From: Clavelina lepadiformis
Lineage: Eukaryota; Chordata; Ascidiacea; Aplousobranchia; Clavelinidae
Direction of reading: 5' to 3'
Length of the DNA stretch: 64,000 nucleotides
NCBI RefSeq assembly: GCF_947623445.1
Contig: NC_135245.1
Span: 503,501 to 567,500 of the forward strand
Numbering within the stretch: the first letter of the stretch is position 1; the number at the start of each line of letters is the position of its first letter. Positions 46,400 through 57,243 of this stretch are shown here, piece after piece. The translations under genes and the position numbers were made by a program. A model generated the notes under the pieces. The model had not been told where the DNA came from. It saw only the letters and a program-made list of their open reading frames with translations, and searched no databases.

Positions 46400-47890
46400 C
46401 TCAAGTTTTTATTGAATAAAACTGGCCAAGTGCTATTTCTCTATGGTCTGCATCTCTCATCACAAGAAACATCATCAGCCCAACTAATTAAATTCCTTCT
46501 GGTTAATTGGACAGCTGAGGTTACAGCGAAAGAATTATGCAACTCACCCACAATATGTGAAAGAACAGGGTTCTTTCAGCTTTAGGGTTCTTTCAGCTTT
46601 ACAAGGACAATCAAAATAAACTCTCATTTTAAAAGTTCAACACATTATACAGTCTAAATAAGACTTTCAATTAAGATGATGAGGGGATGCCAGGACAGGC
46701 AAATTGACTACACTTAATATATGGGAGACAACTGCCACACAGAAAGTTATTAAGGCTCCAGTTTACCAAATTATGATATTTTTGAATAAAAGCAATAAGA
46801 AGTGGAGATCATTAATATTTAAAATAGTTCAAAACTGTCCTTTTGTCGAATTGTCTAACACAAGCTATAATTACCAAACAATGAACTTATTATGACAACA
46901 GCAAAACCAACCTGTTATTTGTGATAAAAAAGAAAAGGGTGTCTATAGCTTGTGAACACACCTGATAATGGTGCTTCATGGCACAGACATTTTACAAGGT
47001 TAAACACTTGGTGGTGCCAGACAAAGCAACAGACTTACAATAGCCGAGAAACCAAAAGCATTACAAATAGGACCAACTTGGTAAGTAGTTTTAAAATTTA
47101 GTCAAAGCCAAATCCAATCTTATACCGTGTTGAAGCACTCAGGCAAACTATATACCAGTACAAGGGTCACCAAACTACAGCTCGCGGGCCAGATCTAGCC
47201 CGTTTTACTGAATCACAAATGAGCTTATTGTATGGCAACCTATTAAAGAATATAGGAATTTGGCCCGTGATCGTCAGTTCTCATGCTTATTTCGCCCTTT
47301 GGGAAAAAAGTTTGGTAACAGCTGTACTAGTCGGTTTATTGCTAATTAAAATGTTTCAACTGCATTTGTGGTAGCAATCGCCAATTGCTTGGCAGTCTGA
47401 AACAAGTTTTTTCAAACTTAGATTTTGTTTTGTCAGAAGATGGCACCGAAACTCATCATGGGTGGGACCTGAAGTAGAAATATACAAATATCTCTGAGTG
47501 CGACGGTCCAGCAAACAACAGGAAACTTTACAAATATCACTGCATATACTGAGTATGGTCTTTCTTATGGCTCTTCATATTGCATTTGTAGAACATTGTC
47601 AGGTGCGTCCTTGTACTTACTCTCTAGAATTCATGAAAAATAAAGTCAAAACTATTCACTTATTACTTTCACAAACAAAACATCTTATGTGCATAATAAA
47701 TGTAAAATAAGTGTTGTACAGTTCGCTGGTCAGCTACAATGAGAGCAAAGCAAATGAATAAATGAACCAAGATTGAATCAGACGATGCAGCAAAAGTGAT
47801 AAGACTTAGCACAAACAAGCGTAATAATCAACTTTTTCACATAAAATTTCAGAAAATATTTCCATAAATATCAAACAATGTAAACTAAAG
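46400..47890. other. Spacer between REJ gene 5' end and DARS2
   Basis: The first coding exon of the REJ gene should be here on the minus strand, giving an exon that ends in phase 1, but no single ATG exon stands out. Otherwise the stretch holds one hAT-type MITE and nothing else recognised. Confidence 0.4.
47161..47324. mobile_element. hAT-type MITE, 164 bp
   Basis: Ends CAAGGGTCACCAAACT and inverse of CAGCTGTTACCAAACT, flanked by TACCAGTA and TACTAGTC (6 of 8). The inner CGCGGGCC / GGCCCG pieces resemble the other copies. Confidence 0.65.
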
Positions 47891-47895
47891 CAGCA

Positions 47896-49758
47896 TCACG
47901 TGGAAGAAACGGTCGACTTTATGCGATAAAATGACAACAATTCGTCGTCGATCTCGCAGGGAGCGTCAACCATTGTATCGAAACCTGTTGAGCTTTTAGG
48001 AAATGCAATGACATCACGAATACTGCGGACGTTACATAATACAGCCATCAGTCTATCAATGCCGAGAGCTATCCCACCATGAGGTGGCGCACCAGATTCA
48101 AGGGCTTCAAATAAATAAAAAAGTTGACGGGAATCGAGTTTTAAGATGTCGTTGAAAATGTATCGTTGTAAGTCGGGGTCGTGGACCCGGATTGAACCAC
48201 CTCCAACTTCGTGACCATTTAAGACCAGGTCGTGGGACAAGCTCCTCACGCTGAGAGGATCACTGGAAAGCAACTCCACATCATCCGAGTGAGGAGCAGT
48301 AAATGGATGATGAACAGAACAAAGATCACCTGATTCCTCGTCTCTTTCGAACAATGGGAAATCTTTCACCCATAGAAAACATGGACCATCTCGACAGGGA
48401 ACATCGACGTTGAGTTCCTTGAGCAAGTCAAAAACATTACTTCTCATATTTCCCAAAGTGATATTTGCCATCGTCTCATCACCCCAGGACATGACGGCAA
48501 TGTCGGATTGTCCCATCTTTAAAGATGATGCAAGTTGACTTAAATCGATCAAGTCCTTCATAAAGTTATGCTTGCGGGGAGTTATTCTCCAATCTCCATC
48601 TTTATAGATAAGATACGCAAACTCAGAATGACCGACGACATCAGAGGCCAGTTTTTTCGAAAGTCTTTTTTTAAATCGATCAGAAAAATGGTCAACAGCT
48701 TTCTCAACTTTTATAGCACGACAATTTTCACCAACAATTGCTTTGATGTCTGCTGAAATAATTGTGGAAATGTCTTCGATCTTCATATCGTATCGAATAT
48801 CCGGCTTGTCTGTCCCATACATGGACATCGCCTCTTTGTAAGTCAAAAGTGGAAATGGTTCAAAGGGAAGATCTTCTGGCCATGACAACTTTATCATCTC
48901 TTGCGTTAAGTTGATCACGTCTGATTGGTCAACAAAAGACATCTCAAGATCAAGTTGAGTGAACTCGGGCTGACGATCTGATTTCATCGGTTCGTCTCTA
49001 TAGCAACGAGCGACCTGGTAGTAGCGGTCCATTCCCCCAACCATGAGAAGTTGCTTGAGCTGTTGCGGACTTTGTGGCAGCGTGAAAAACTTTCCTGGCG
49101 CAATGGAAGTTGGCACCAAGAACTCCTTTGCGCCACCTGGTGTAAGTCGAAATAGAGTGGGGGTTTCAATTTCAACAAAATTATTCATCTCCAAGAAACT
49201 TCGCATTTTTGAAATGAATTTTGACCTAGTTCTTAAATTTTTTTGCATCATACCAGTTCGAATGTCCAAGTAGCGATATTTTTGTCGTATCACTTCACCT
49301 CTTTTGGCAAATTTTTTCATCTGAAATGGCAACGGTTTGCAACTGTTCAGTGTCTCCAGTTCCTCAGGAATGACCTCAATTTGACCTGTTGTCATTCTCA
49401 CGTTTTCTTGCCCTTCTGGCCTCGCAGCTACAGATCCTCTCACTTTAATAACAGATTCCACATTAATTTGTTTGACTTTTTTATAAACTTCCAAGGTCAT
49501 CAGTATCTGGGTCGATCCACTGAAGTCCCGAAGAAGAAGAAAGTTATCACCACGTTTCGACTCGACCCAACCACAAAGGGTCACAGCTTGGCCAATATTT
49601 TCCGCTGTCAGCTCACCACAAGTGTGAGTACGATAAGAAAACTTTGAGCGGTCTGTAGAGGCATACCTTGCAAATGCTGGTAGCAATGAAATATTTGGCA
49701 AAAAAACTTGCCGACATTGAAAGGCAAATCTTATAAATCGACAGCCTGTAAACTGCAT
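47896..49758 (-). CDS. DARS2: Aspartyl-tRNA synthetase, mitochondrial
   Basis: A single uninterrupted frame of 620 aa. It charges mitochondrial tRNA-Asp with aspartate. The first 35 residues are basic and hydrophobic (a likely matrix-targeting peptide), then the OB-fold anticodon domain (VTLCGWVESKR, 60-70), class II motif 2 with RCYRDEPMKSDRQPEFTQLD (251-270), the bacterial-type GAD insert, and motif 3 GGIALGIDRLMAVL (561-574). The bacterial-type insert separates it from cytosolic AspRS. The start is chosen for the presequence; TTTCTATAG, acceptor-like, ends 4 nt before it. Vertebrate DARS2 has many introns, so the intronless state here is notable. All motifs look intact. Confidence 0.97.
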   Translation of the reverse strand: MQFTGCRFIRFAFQCRQVFLPNISLLPAFARYASTDRSKFSYRTHTCGELTAENIGQAVTLCGWVESKRGDNFLLLRDFSGSTQILMTLEVYKKVKQINVESVIKVRGSVAARPEGQENVRMTTGQIEVIPEELETLNSCKPLPFQMKKFAKRGEVIRQKYRYLDIRTGMMQKNLRTRSKFISKMRSFLEMNNFVEIETPTLFRLTPGGAKEFLVPTSIAPGKFFTLPQSPQQLKQLLMVGGMDRYYQVARCYRDEPMKSDRQPEFTQLDLEMSFVDQSDVINLTQEMIKLSWPEDLPFEPFPLLTYKEAMSMYGTDKPDIRYDMKIEDISTIISADIKAIVGENCRAIKVEKAVDHFSDRFKKRLSKKLASDVVGHSEFAYLIYKDGDWRITPRKHNFMKDLIDLSQLASSLKMGQSDIAVMSWGDETMANITLGNMRSNVFDLLKELNVDVPCRDGPCFLWVKDFPLFERDEESGDLCSVHHPFTAPHSDDVELLSSDPLSVRSLSHDLVLNGHEVGGGSIRVHDPDLQRYIFNDILKLDSRQLFYLFEALESGAPPHGGIALGIDRLMAVLCNVRSIRDVIAFPKSSTGFDTMVDAPCEIDDELLSFYRIKSTVSST

Positions 49759-49762
49759 GTTG
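49759..49762 (-). promoter_or_regulatory. Possible trans-splice acceptor leader of DARS2
   Basis: On the minus strand ATATTTCTATAG is followed by CAAC and then the ATG. A leader of four bases from a cis transcript start would be odd, so a spliced-leader acceptor is plausible. Inference. Confidence 0.4.
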
Positions 49763-49975
49763 CTATAGAAATATCACTTTATTAAACAAACAAAATGTAC
49801 TTTAAAAGCTTTACTGACCAGTATTAAACAAAAGAAGTTAGTAAAAGATAAACAAAATCAAGTAACTCAGTGCCTGACCGCTCAGTCTGCCAGTGCCAAT
49901 TTCTCAAAAGTCCAAAAAATGTATAAACATGTGATATCAACTTGGGGTATTTCCCTAACAAGATTTCACAAAAAC

Positions 49976-50533
49976 CACCCACTTCGTCAAGGATTAGCTC
50001 ATAGGAAAGGGAAAAAGGAATGCACGGATTAGCCATTCGTATGGGCTAAAAGGAATAATTCCATCTTTTAAAGTAATTGTTGTAAGGCTAATCGTGTTGG
50101 AATGAGTAATCCATTTTATGTGAAACTATGGCTGGTCATTCTACGGTGAAGGCTACTGCTGTACATTATTGAGATCTATAGGCTGTTGTGTTGATACCAA
50201 CTACAGTATAGTACAGTGTGATTACTGGTTAGTTTAGCATATAGCATAGGTTTATCTGTGCAAATGGCATTGGTACTGCAGTTACAACCGTTGGAATGGC
50301 CTTGCACAAAGTATTAACGGATACTGCGTCATAGACTGCTTACAGGCTATCTATATAAGGCTTGTAGGCATTAGAATAGCCGTATGCGACAAAATGGATT
50401 ACTCATTCCAACACGATTAGCCTTACAACAATTACTTTAAAAGATGGAATTATTCCTTTCCGCCCATACGAATGGCTAAATCCGTGCATTCCTTTTTCCC
50501 TTTCCTATGGGCTAATCCTTGACGAATGGCCTG
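49976..50533. mobile_element. Foldback element with about 137-bp inverted arms
   Basis: Bases 49983-50119 reappear in inverse at about 50391-50526 with only a few differences (about 97% by eye). The loop between is about 265 bases and has no protein frame. A 7-bp duplication CAAAAAC flanks the element at 49969 and 50534 if the ends are CACCCAC and GGCCTG. The near-identity of the arms says the copy is young. It lies upstream of DARS2. Confidence 0.8.
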
Positions 50534-50539
50534 CAAAAA

Positions 50540-51260
50540 CATATGAGTTTCGACTTTTTTATATTTCAACTCAATGCAATTAAAGCAACGCGACGCTCGG
50601 TTACCATGTTTGCATGGATAGACTTGTAGCCTCGCTACCCGAGTGGTTAAAACCGACGAAGATAATCTATTAACTGCAACCTGTACATATGCTTGCACAA
50701 AACAACCAATATTTTCAAATGGAAGACGTAACGCCACTTAAGGATTTTCCGTTAAATTACGGCAACGATTAGTTGAATGCGATATCGAACTGCATATAAC
50801 CTACACCTATGTTTATAACAACACAAAATTGGCTAACTTTGCTTCTAGCTATGCATGTTCTGCTTGATTGCTTTCGGCGAAAAAAATGATTGATTGACTA
50901 TTATTAAAAAGTATTTCATGTAGCATTTGCATAACCAGAAATTTTGGTTGGTCAGTTGACAGTTAAAGTTGGTCAATAATCTATTATTACTCATTGATAA
51001 GATATAAGTCACACTCAATCAGCTGTTCCAAGAAAAACTCTTATACTGTATAATACAAATTAAGGGAATATTAATTAAACCGCGGTGTTAAAAAATGGAA
51101 AAACAAACTTGACATGAGTGATGTAGCTGACCATATTCTAGTCCCTTTGACAACCGATTTGTGTAAAATATTCGTGTACAAGTATCGTGTACTCCCCACT
51201 CCCCACTCCCCTTACTGGGACTCCAGTCCCATGGATGGAGTTCATTTTAGTGAGGATTTT
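50540..51260. other. Spacer, no gene recognised
   Basis: No exon seen. A repeat-like C-rich string CCCCACTCCCCACTCCCC lies at about 51193-51212 next to GGGACTCCAGTCCC, a short palindrome. Otherwise AT-rich. Confidence 0.4.
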
Positions 51261-51272
51261 CTTCTTCTATCC

Positions 51273-51582
51273 CAGCGGTTCCCAAACTTTTCTAAGAATT
51301 TTGCTTGGTGGACCCTTTGCAATTATTTTGATATTTCGCGGCCCTATAAAAATCAAAGAATGCTATTAGAAAAAACGCAAAAACCACACCAATGAAAGAA
51401 AAAGCAAAAACTAACAAATACAGTAAACTTTTAATGGGATGGGTGCACTTGTTTAGCTGCAATTAACTCATCTATGTTTGGTTTGGTTTTGGATAGCGCA
51501 ACTCTCTGAAACTGCTTTAAAGACTAATTCTCATTGCGGACCCTCTTAAACTGCTTTACGGACCCCAGTTTGGGAACCGCTG
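51273..51582. mobile_element. hAT-type MITE, 310 bp
   Basis: Perfect 16-bp inverted ends CAGCGGTTCCCAAACT, flanked by TTCTATCC (51265-51272) and TTCTATCT (51583-51590). No coding frame. This end sequence is the common hAT form. Confidence 0.9.
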
Positions 51583-51986
51583 TTCTATCTAGACACACAG
51601 GCTGTTTCCATCTTAAAGGTGACACAACGCTTATGATCTTCCAAACTATCAGCTTAACTTTTGTTTGATATTAAAGTATTGAATAATATAAAATTATAAA
51701 TGATGTTTTTCGTAATTTGAGTGTGGTGGAAGTACTGAAGCCAGTAAGATTTTTCATTCTCGTAATATTCCGTAATTTACGTTTTTTCGCTCGAAACCTT
51801 GCGACATTGGCCCGTGTAACTTGTAGAAATTATTATCATAACTATTAACATATATGCGACCATCTGCATCAGCACAATTTCTTGTCCTCCACATTGAAGG
51901 CAAAAAATAAAATAATCAGATTTTATATCTTGTTTCGAATACCCGCGTTTTTTTAACATTCCGCGGATGAATACAATGATCGTGAC

Positions 51987-52010
51987 TGACGTCAAATTTG
52001 CGCATGCGCA
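51987..52010 (+). promoter_or_regulatory. CRE and NRF1 palindromes in the SR-factor promoter
   Basis: TGACGTCA at 51987-51994 and TGCGCATGCGCA at 51999-52010 stand 95-115 bases before the start codon. They match the known CREB/ATF and NRF1 sites and fit a housekeeping-type promoter. A GATCGATAAAGCGATCGC string follows. Binding is inference. Confidence 0.55.
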
Positions 52011-52103
52011 TAGATGGGATCGATAAAGCGATCGCTTCATTTTGACCAAGTTGTTCATTGAGTTGGTGTGTTTGGGAGGCAATTTGTACAATTTATACGA
52101 AAA

Positions 52104-53851
52104 ATGTCTTACCGAAATTCTGGCCCGCTTGACTGTAAGGTGTACGTTGGTAATCTGGGCAACCAAGGTTCAAAAAGTGAACTTGAAAGAGTATTTGGTT
52201 ATTACGGGACCTTAAAAAATGTTTGGGTTGCCAGAAACCCTCCAGGTTTTGCGTTCGTCGAATTTGCTGACCATCGTGATGCCGAAGATTCTGTTCGGGC
52301 GTTGGATGGAAGGTGAGCGTACTTATCAAAGTTTATGCCGTATTGCAAAAACTTGTTGGAATTCAGATTCACCTACCCTTAAAAGTAGACTATTACTATG
52401 AAAGATTTTAATGAGAAACCGTGCGTGCGTCCAGCCAAAATTTTACCGTGATGCCTTGGACCGAAGTTTCCATTTATGCATGTTGATGAGGCTTGTTCTT
52501 TGCTTTCCGTTATACTGGTAATAGTTTATAGGCTAGACTTTATTTTTCAATTGGTGTTAACAGAAACATTTGCGGTGTTCGTGCCAGAGTAGAAATGTCA
52601 TCTGGTATGTCCAGACGAGGGGGCGGTGGTGGCGGCGGCGGTGGTAATTACGGAGGGGATCGTGGCCGCGGTTCATATCGTGACCGCAGAGATGATGATG
52701 ATTATTACAGGGGAAGAAGGTAAACCTTGTCACAAGTTAATTAGTTTTTTAAGTAGCTTATAACGCATTTGTTTTGTGTATTTCAAATATTAAACCTGTT
52801 GTTTCATTTTGCCTATGACCAGAAAATGAAAAGAATTTAAAGTTGTTGAAAAGATACCGTACCGGTAGTGTCTGACAACCTGGAAATATTAATGATGTTG
52901 TGCAAAAATTTTTTAGGCTCTTCAGTACTACACCCCAAGTACATCTTTTATCAGCGCTTGTAACCGTTATTTAACCTCTCGCCAACATCAGTTCTGCAAC
53001 TTTTTAACAACATCTACTGCACGTCCCACTTCTCTTTAAATTTCCATGGCAGTGCTACTACCGTCGCTTCCGTAATGTCTATATCGTAGCCAACTGTACA
53101 TCGTGACAACCCAACATTTCGACTCAGCGACGCTTTCAATGTATAGTTTTAGTTTCAAAGTTTGCTGAAAATTTCTAGGTTTTGTATTGCTGAATATTCG
53201 GCATTTACCACCTGGTCTGGCTTCCTGGCTAAGTATATTTATATGTTGCTTAAACCTGTTAAAAATTGGTTTCGTTCATTCTTTGAAATCAATTCAAGCA
53301 ATTGAAACCTTTTTGTTAACGGTGATGGTTTGGCGGTTAATTTTAAAATAATGATCAAACTTGACTTCATCTTGAAGGTTTTTGCCTTTCCATTTAAACA
53401 AGCTTATCAGTTGTAAATTCTGATCGATCTTGTAATATTTAGATCTCGTTCCCGTAGTCCTCGCCGAAGACATTCTCGAAGCTATTCGCGATCTCCTGTG
53501 CGTGGAGGGAAAAAAAGGTTGGTGTCCCAGATGCATTCTATGGTGGTTGTCATGTCAGTTTATTAAATTTTTATTTTATAGGAGCCGTAGTCGGTCCCCG
53601 TACCATAGAAGAAGATCTCCCAGTCCGAGAAGGTAATTTCTTTACTGGCCTGTGTTGCTTTGGTTTGCCAGTGCCTAAAAATTTCATATTGCAGGTCAAT
53701 GTCTCCAGTCCGTGATACCATAAGATCAAGAAGTCGTTCTGCCTCTCCAGGAGCTGTGGAAAATGGCAGAAGCCGGAGTCGAAGCCACCAGGAAAGGAGC
53801 CGGAGCCGCAGTAAAAGTCACAGCAGCAGAAGCAGCCACTCTTCCGGTTGA
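52104..53851 (+). CDS. SRSF3/7: SR splicing factor, SRSF3/SRSF7-like
   Basis: Exons 52104-52312, 52564-52719, 53443-53517, 53582-53632 and 53695-53851 give 215 aa. One RRM (residues 9-85) with RNP2 VYVGNL and RNP1 [10 protein letters not shown], nearly the SRSF3 sequence ([20 protein letters not shown]). It is followed by a Gly run, an Arg/Asp stretch and an RS domain. No CCHC zinc knuckle is present, so it is nearer SRSF3 than SRSF7. It acts in the nucleus in exon definition and mRNA export. All four introns interrupt an Arg codon after AG (phase 2), and the three internal exons are multiples of three. An in-frame ATG at 52068 is not used because [10 protein letters not shown] matches the family start. 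AATAAA at 53987. Confidence 0.95.
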
Positions 53852-54249
53852 AAATCAATTATGTAGCTGCAATGTTGCAATGCAAAAACTCTAGATGTGT
53901 CAACACAAGCTCACATTTGCAATTCTACCAGTTTTCATAACTCCTGTGTAAATCGCAGTTTTGTCGCCCCTATTGCTTATACGTTTAATAAAACTTCGTT
54001 AAAATTTCATATGTATGGTCTCCATCGATTTTATTTTGAAATCCACAAAGCTAAACTAGTTAAACAATGCAATGAAGCTTAGGCTTACAAATAATGCTAA
54101 CTCAGTAGTTAGAAACATCAGCACAGGCAGGAAAGGGTTTCAAATGTAGTAGCAGTGACTTATTTTTCCCGGTCTGCAACGGTCAATTGCTATGCATTGA
54201 GCATCATGACCACCCATGGTTTGGTCATATAACAACATAAACTCTTCTA

Positions 54250-54777
<528 letters not shown>

Positions 54778-54792
54778 TCACAAAACCTAAAC

Positions 54793-54808
54793 GCTGTAAA
54801 AGAAAAAA
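54793..54808 (-). promoter_or_regulatory. Splice acceptor in the POLR2G leader
   Basis: Minus-strand TTTTTTCTTTTACAG followed by CGTTTAGG, 25 nt before the start codon. It is either the end of a 5' UTR intron or a spliced-leader trans-splice site. Confidence 0.5.
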
Positions 54809-55633
54809 CAAACTTAAATGTAATTGTCTTATTATTACTTTTCAGGTTCAACTTCAGCTAAATTAAAACATAACATATAACACTCCCCCTGGCTACAATG
54901 CTGGGCAAAAAGAAAACTCAAATGTGATTTTCATGACACTTAGTAGTGCACAATCACGAACAAATATGCACTAATCTTGGACATAGGTTTTGTGCATTTT
55001 TATGTAATTTACAGATGTTTTATAGTACACAGGCATTACGCAGGTTTGCTAAAGTATCCAAACTGGCACATAACAGCGTCAGTGTGCCCTTAGATTGATA
55101 TCTTACAAAAACCAAGGTCTTGACCAAAAAAGGCCAAAAACTGCAGAAAATGACACATATTCTGAAACGGAATGATTGTTTTGATAGGACTTCTTTCACT
55201 AGTCCAGTGCAGAAGTGCACAACCAATGATGCATTTGTAAACTGGACTCCTGCTATTTCAATTGTGGCTTCATTCAGTTGTGCATTTCTGAACTAAACCC
55301 GTTTTCACTTCGTAAAATTTCCGTATTACTTCCAAAGCAATACTTGGCAGAGATCATAACAAACCTTTAATAGCCTAGTTCGAATTCAACCCTTTGGATA
55401 CAATAAGCATGAAATAAAGCTATCATTTGCTGAAGTTAACAGGGGTTGAATTCACATGCATTCGATAACCTACTTAACACCTAAAATTCAAACTTACGTG
55501 ATACGGCAGTACAGTGATGTACAACTGCACAAGTAACATATCTCACTGTCCTAACCTATCCATGTCCTTGCCTTGATGAAGCTAACCCTGAGCAGACAGA
55601 AATAAATTCCTGTAATGTAGCGGGTGTGCGTTG

Positions 55634-56000
55634 TATTTGATGTTAATGTGGCTGCTGGCAGCAACACTATTCCGGATTATGTTACAAATACAACCAAAGT
55701 TTCGCTGACAAGAAGCCGGCGAAAAATTGCTTTGAACCGTAAGTACAGTAGTCTATCATGACTTTTCGGGTCTTTTTTACTTTTGTACTTCCATACCAGG
55801 AACGAGTATTAAAGAATTATTACATCATAATTTCTTCTATATTACTTCAAATAACTTCTTCCCATTCAGGCCTTCAAGTCGAAGTGCAAAGTACGAGACC
55901 AGACTTTCCCGTGAAATGGCAGAATGGTGACAGCCTGACATCGCCATTAACATGTAATGGAAAACAAAATGTTTTCCAACTTCAGATATTTATTTGTTAG
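55634..56000 (+). CDS. Possible small two-exon gene
   Basis: A CC/GTAAGT donor at 55738/55739 and a CATTCAG acceptor before 55870 join two open stretches in one phase; the second ends in TAG at 55998-56000 and AATAAA follows at about 56005. No in-frame ATG is present in the first stretch and the product has no recognisable feature. It may be a UTR or non-coding transcript instead. Confidence 0.22.
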
Positions 56001-56009
56001 ACGTTAATA

Positions 56010-57240
56010 AATGATTGGTCATTGCCACTATGTGTGTGTGGCCAAAATATTTTTCCAATGCAAGAATATTTTTATTACGCGTTAATAGTTATGTGGTTAA
56101 ATTCGCTTCTTCAAGTAAAAGACAGAAAGTAGTAACTACGACATAACGCACCTACACACGTTTGCATTTACTGCTGAATAGAGATACCAGCTAGTAAATA
56201 GACATCGCATTTTCAAACACTCGAATCAGTGAGAAATTTAGCCAATTAAAATTGCCATCAGGATCTGGTTATAATAACTACAGTACTTCAACCGGAGGTG
56301 AACAGCAGAAAGTTTTACCGATTCGAGATAAAGAATTAAGCTTTTACCTTCGCTCCACGAGCATTTCCATTTCGCCGTTAGCCAGCCTGAGCTAGCAGCA
56401 CACAGCAATTTCTTGGTAAAATATTTTCACGTTTTTTAATTGAAGCAGCTCGCTTGATTAGACTGAATAAATGTTTCATCTTACAGTATCCTTTGTCTTA
56501 ATTTACCGTGGGAGCACGACAAAAACAAAGGCTGATGCGCAATTAAAGAAGTCAGAAAGCGGTTTAAAGTGCGAAATGTTCAATATAATGGAATGATGCC
56601 ATATCGATGACAGGTTAGCATGGCCGCCAAACTCAACATCAGCTCGAAAGAAAATTCTTCCCATTTTATCCTTCCTCTGCCATAACCTTGGTAAGAAGCA
56701 AAATAATGAGCATGGATGCTTCGTCGACATGATACGGACGTATATTCATCGTCTCTGGGGTATCTGGCGTGATTGAAGCTTATGTGAGAACAACCTGGAA
56801 ACCGGAGATGAAACTATGAATTGGCCTCGATGTACACAACCCCATACATAGGAATATTTCTTTCTGACTTACAAATGAGAGCAATGCCGAACCAACGAAG
56901 CGAGTTTTGGCGCGCATCGGACGAGTTGAGCGAGAACGCAGAAACCAGCAAGCTACCGCGACGATGGTGGCGAATATTTTTCTTTCGGGCCGAATAATGA
57001 CGCCAATTTTTACGTCAAAATTAAACGATATTTCCGATCGAATTCACCAAACAGAAGTTTTATTTGGACACGTTTCAGTATTTACATTTATTGGCAGGTC
57101 ACGGCACGAATGACGTAAAACATACAAAGATTACAACAGCTGCATCAACCGAACTCCCGCTGACGTCACAAATCAGTGGATTCATAAACGATCAGGTGTC
57201 GGTGATGACGTTAAACAACAATTTCAATCAGAGTTCTGTA
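56010..57240. other. Spacer downstream of YLPM1
   Basis: No exon recognised. The plus-strand frames at 56907-57405 overlap the last YLPM1 exon and its 3' UTR and are shadows. TTTATT at about 57058 reads AATAAA on the minus strand, about 185 bases after the YLPM1 stop, a likely polyadenylation signal. TGACGTCA at about 57171. Confidence 0.5.
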
Positions 57241-57243
57241 ATC

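Noticed and set aside
54793-54793. Possible tRNA or snRNA genes in spacers
   Set aside because: No cloverleaf with A and B boxes or snRNA core could be supported by reading alone anywhere in the window.
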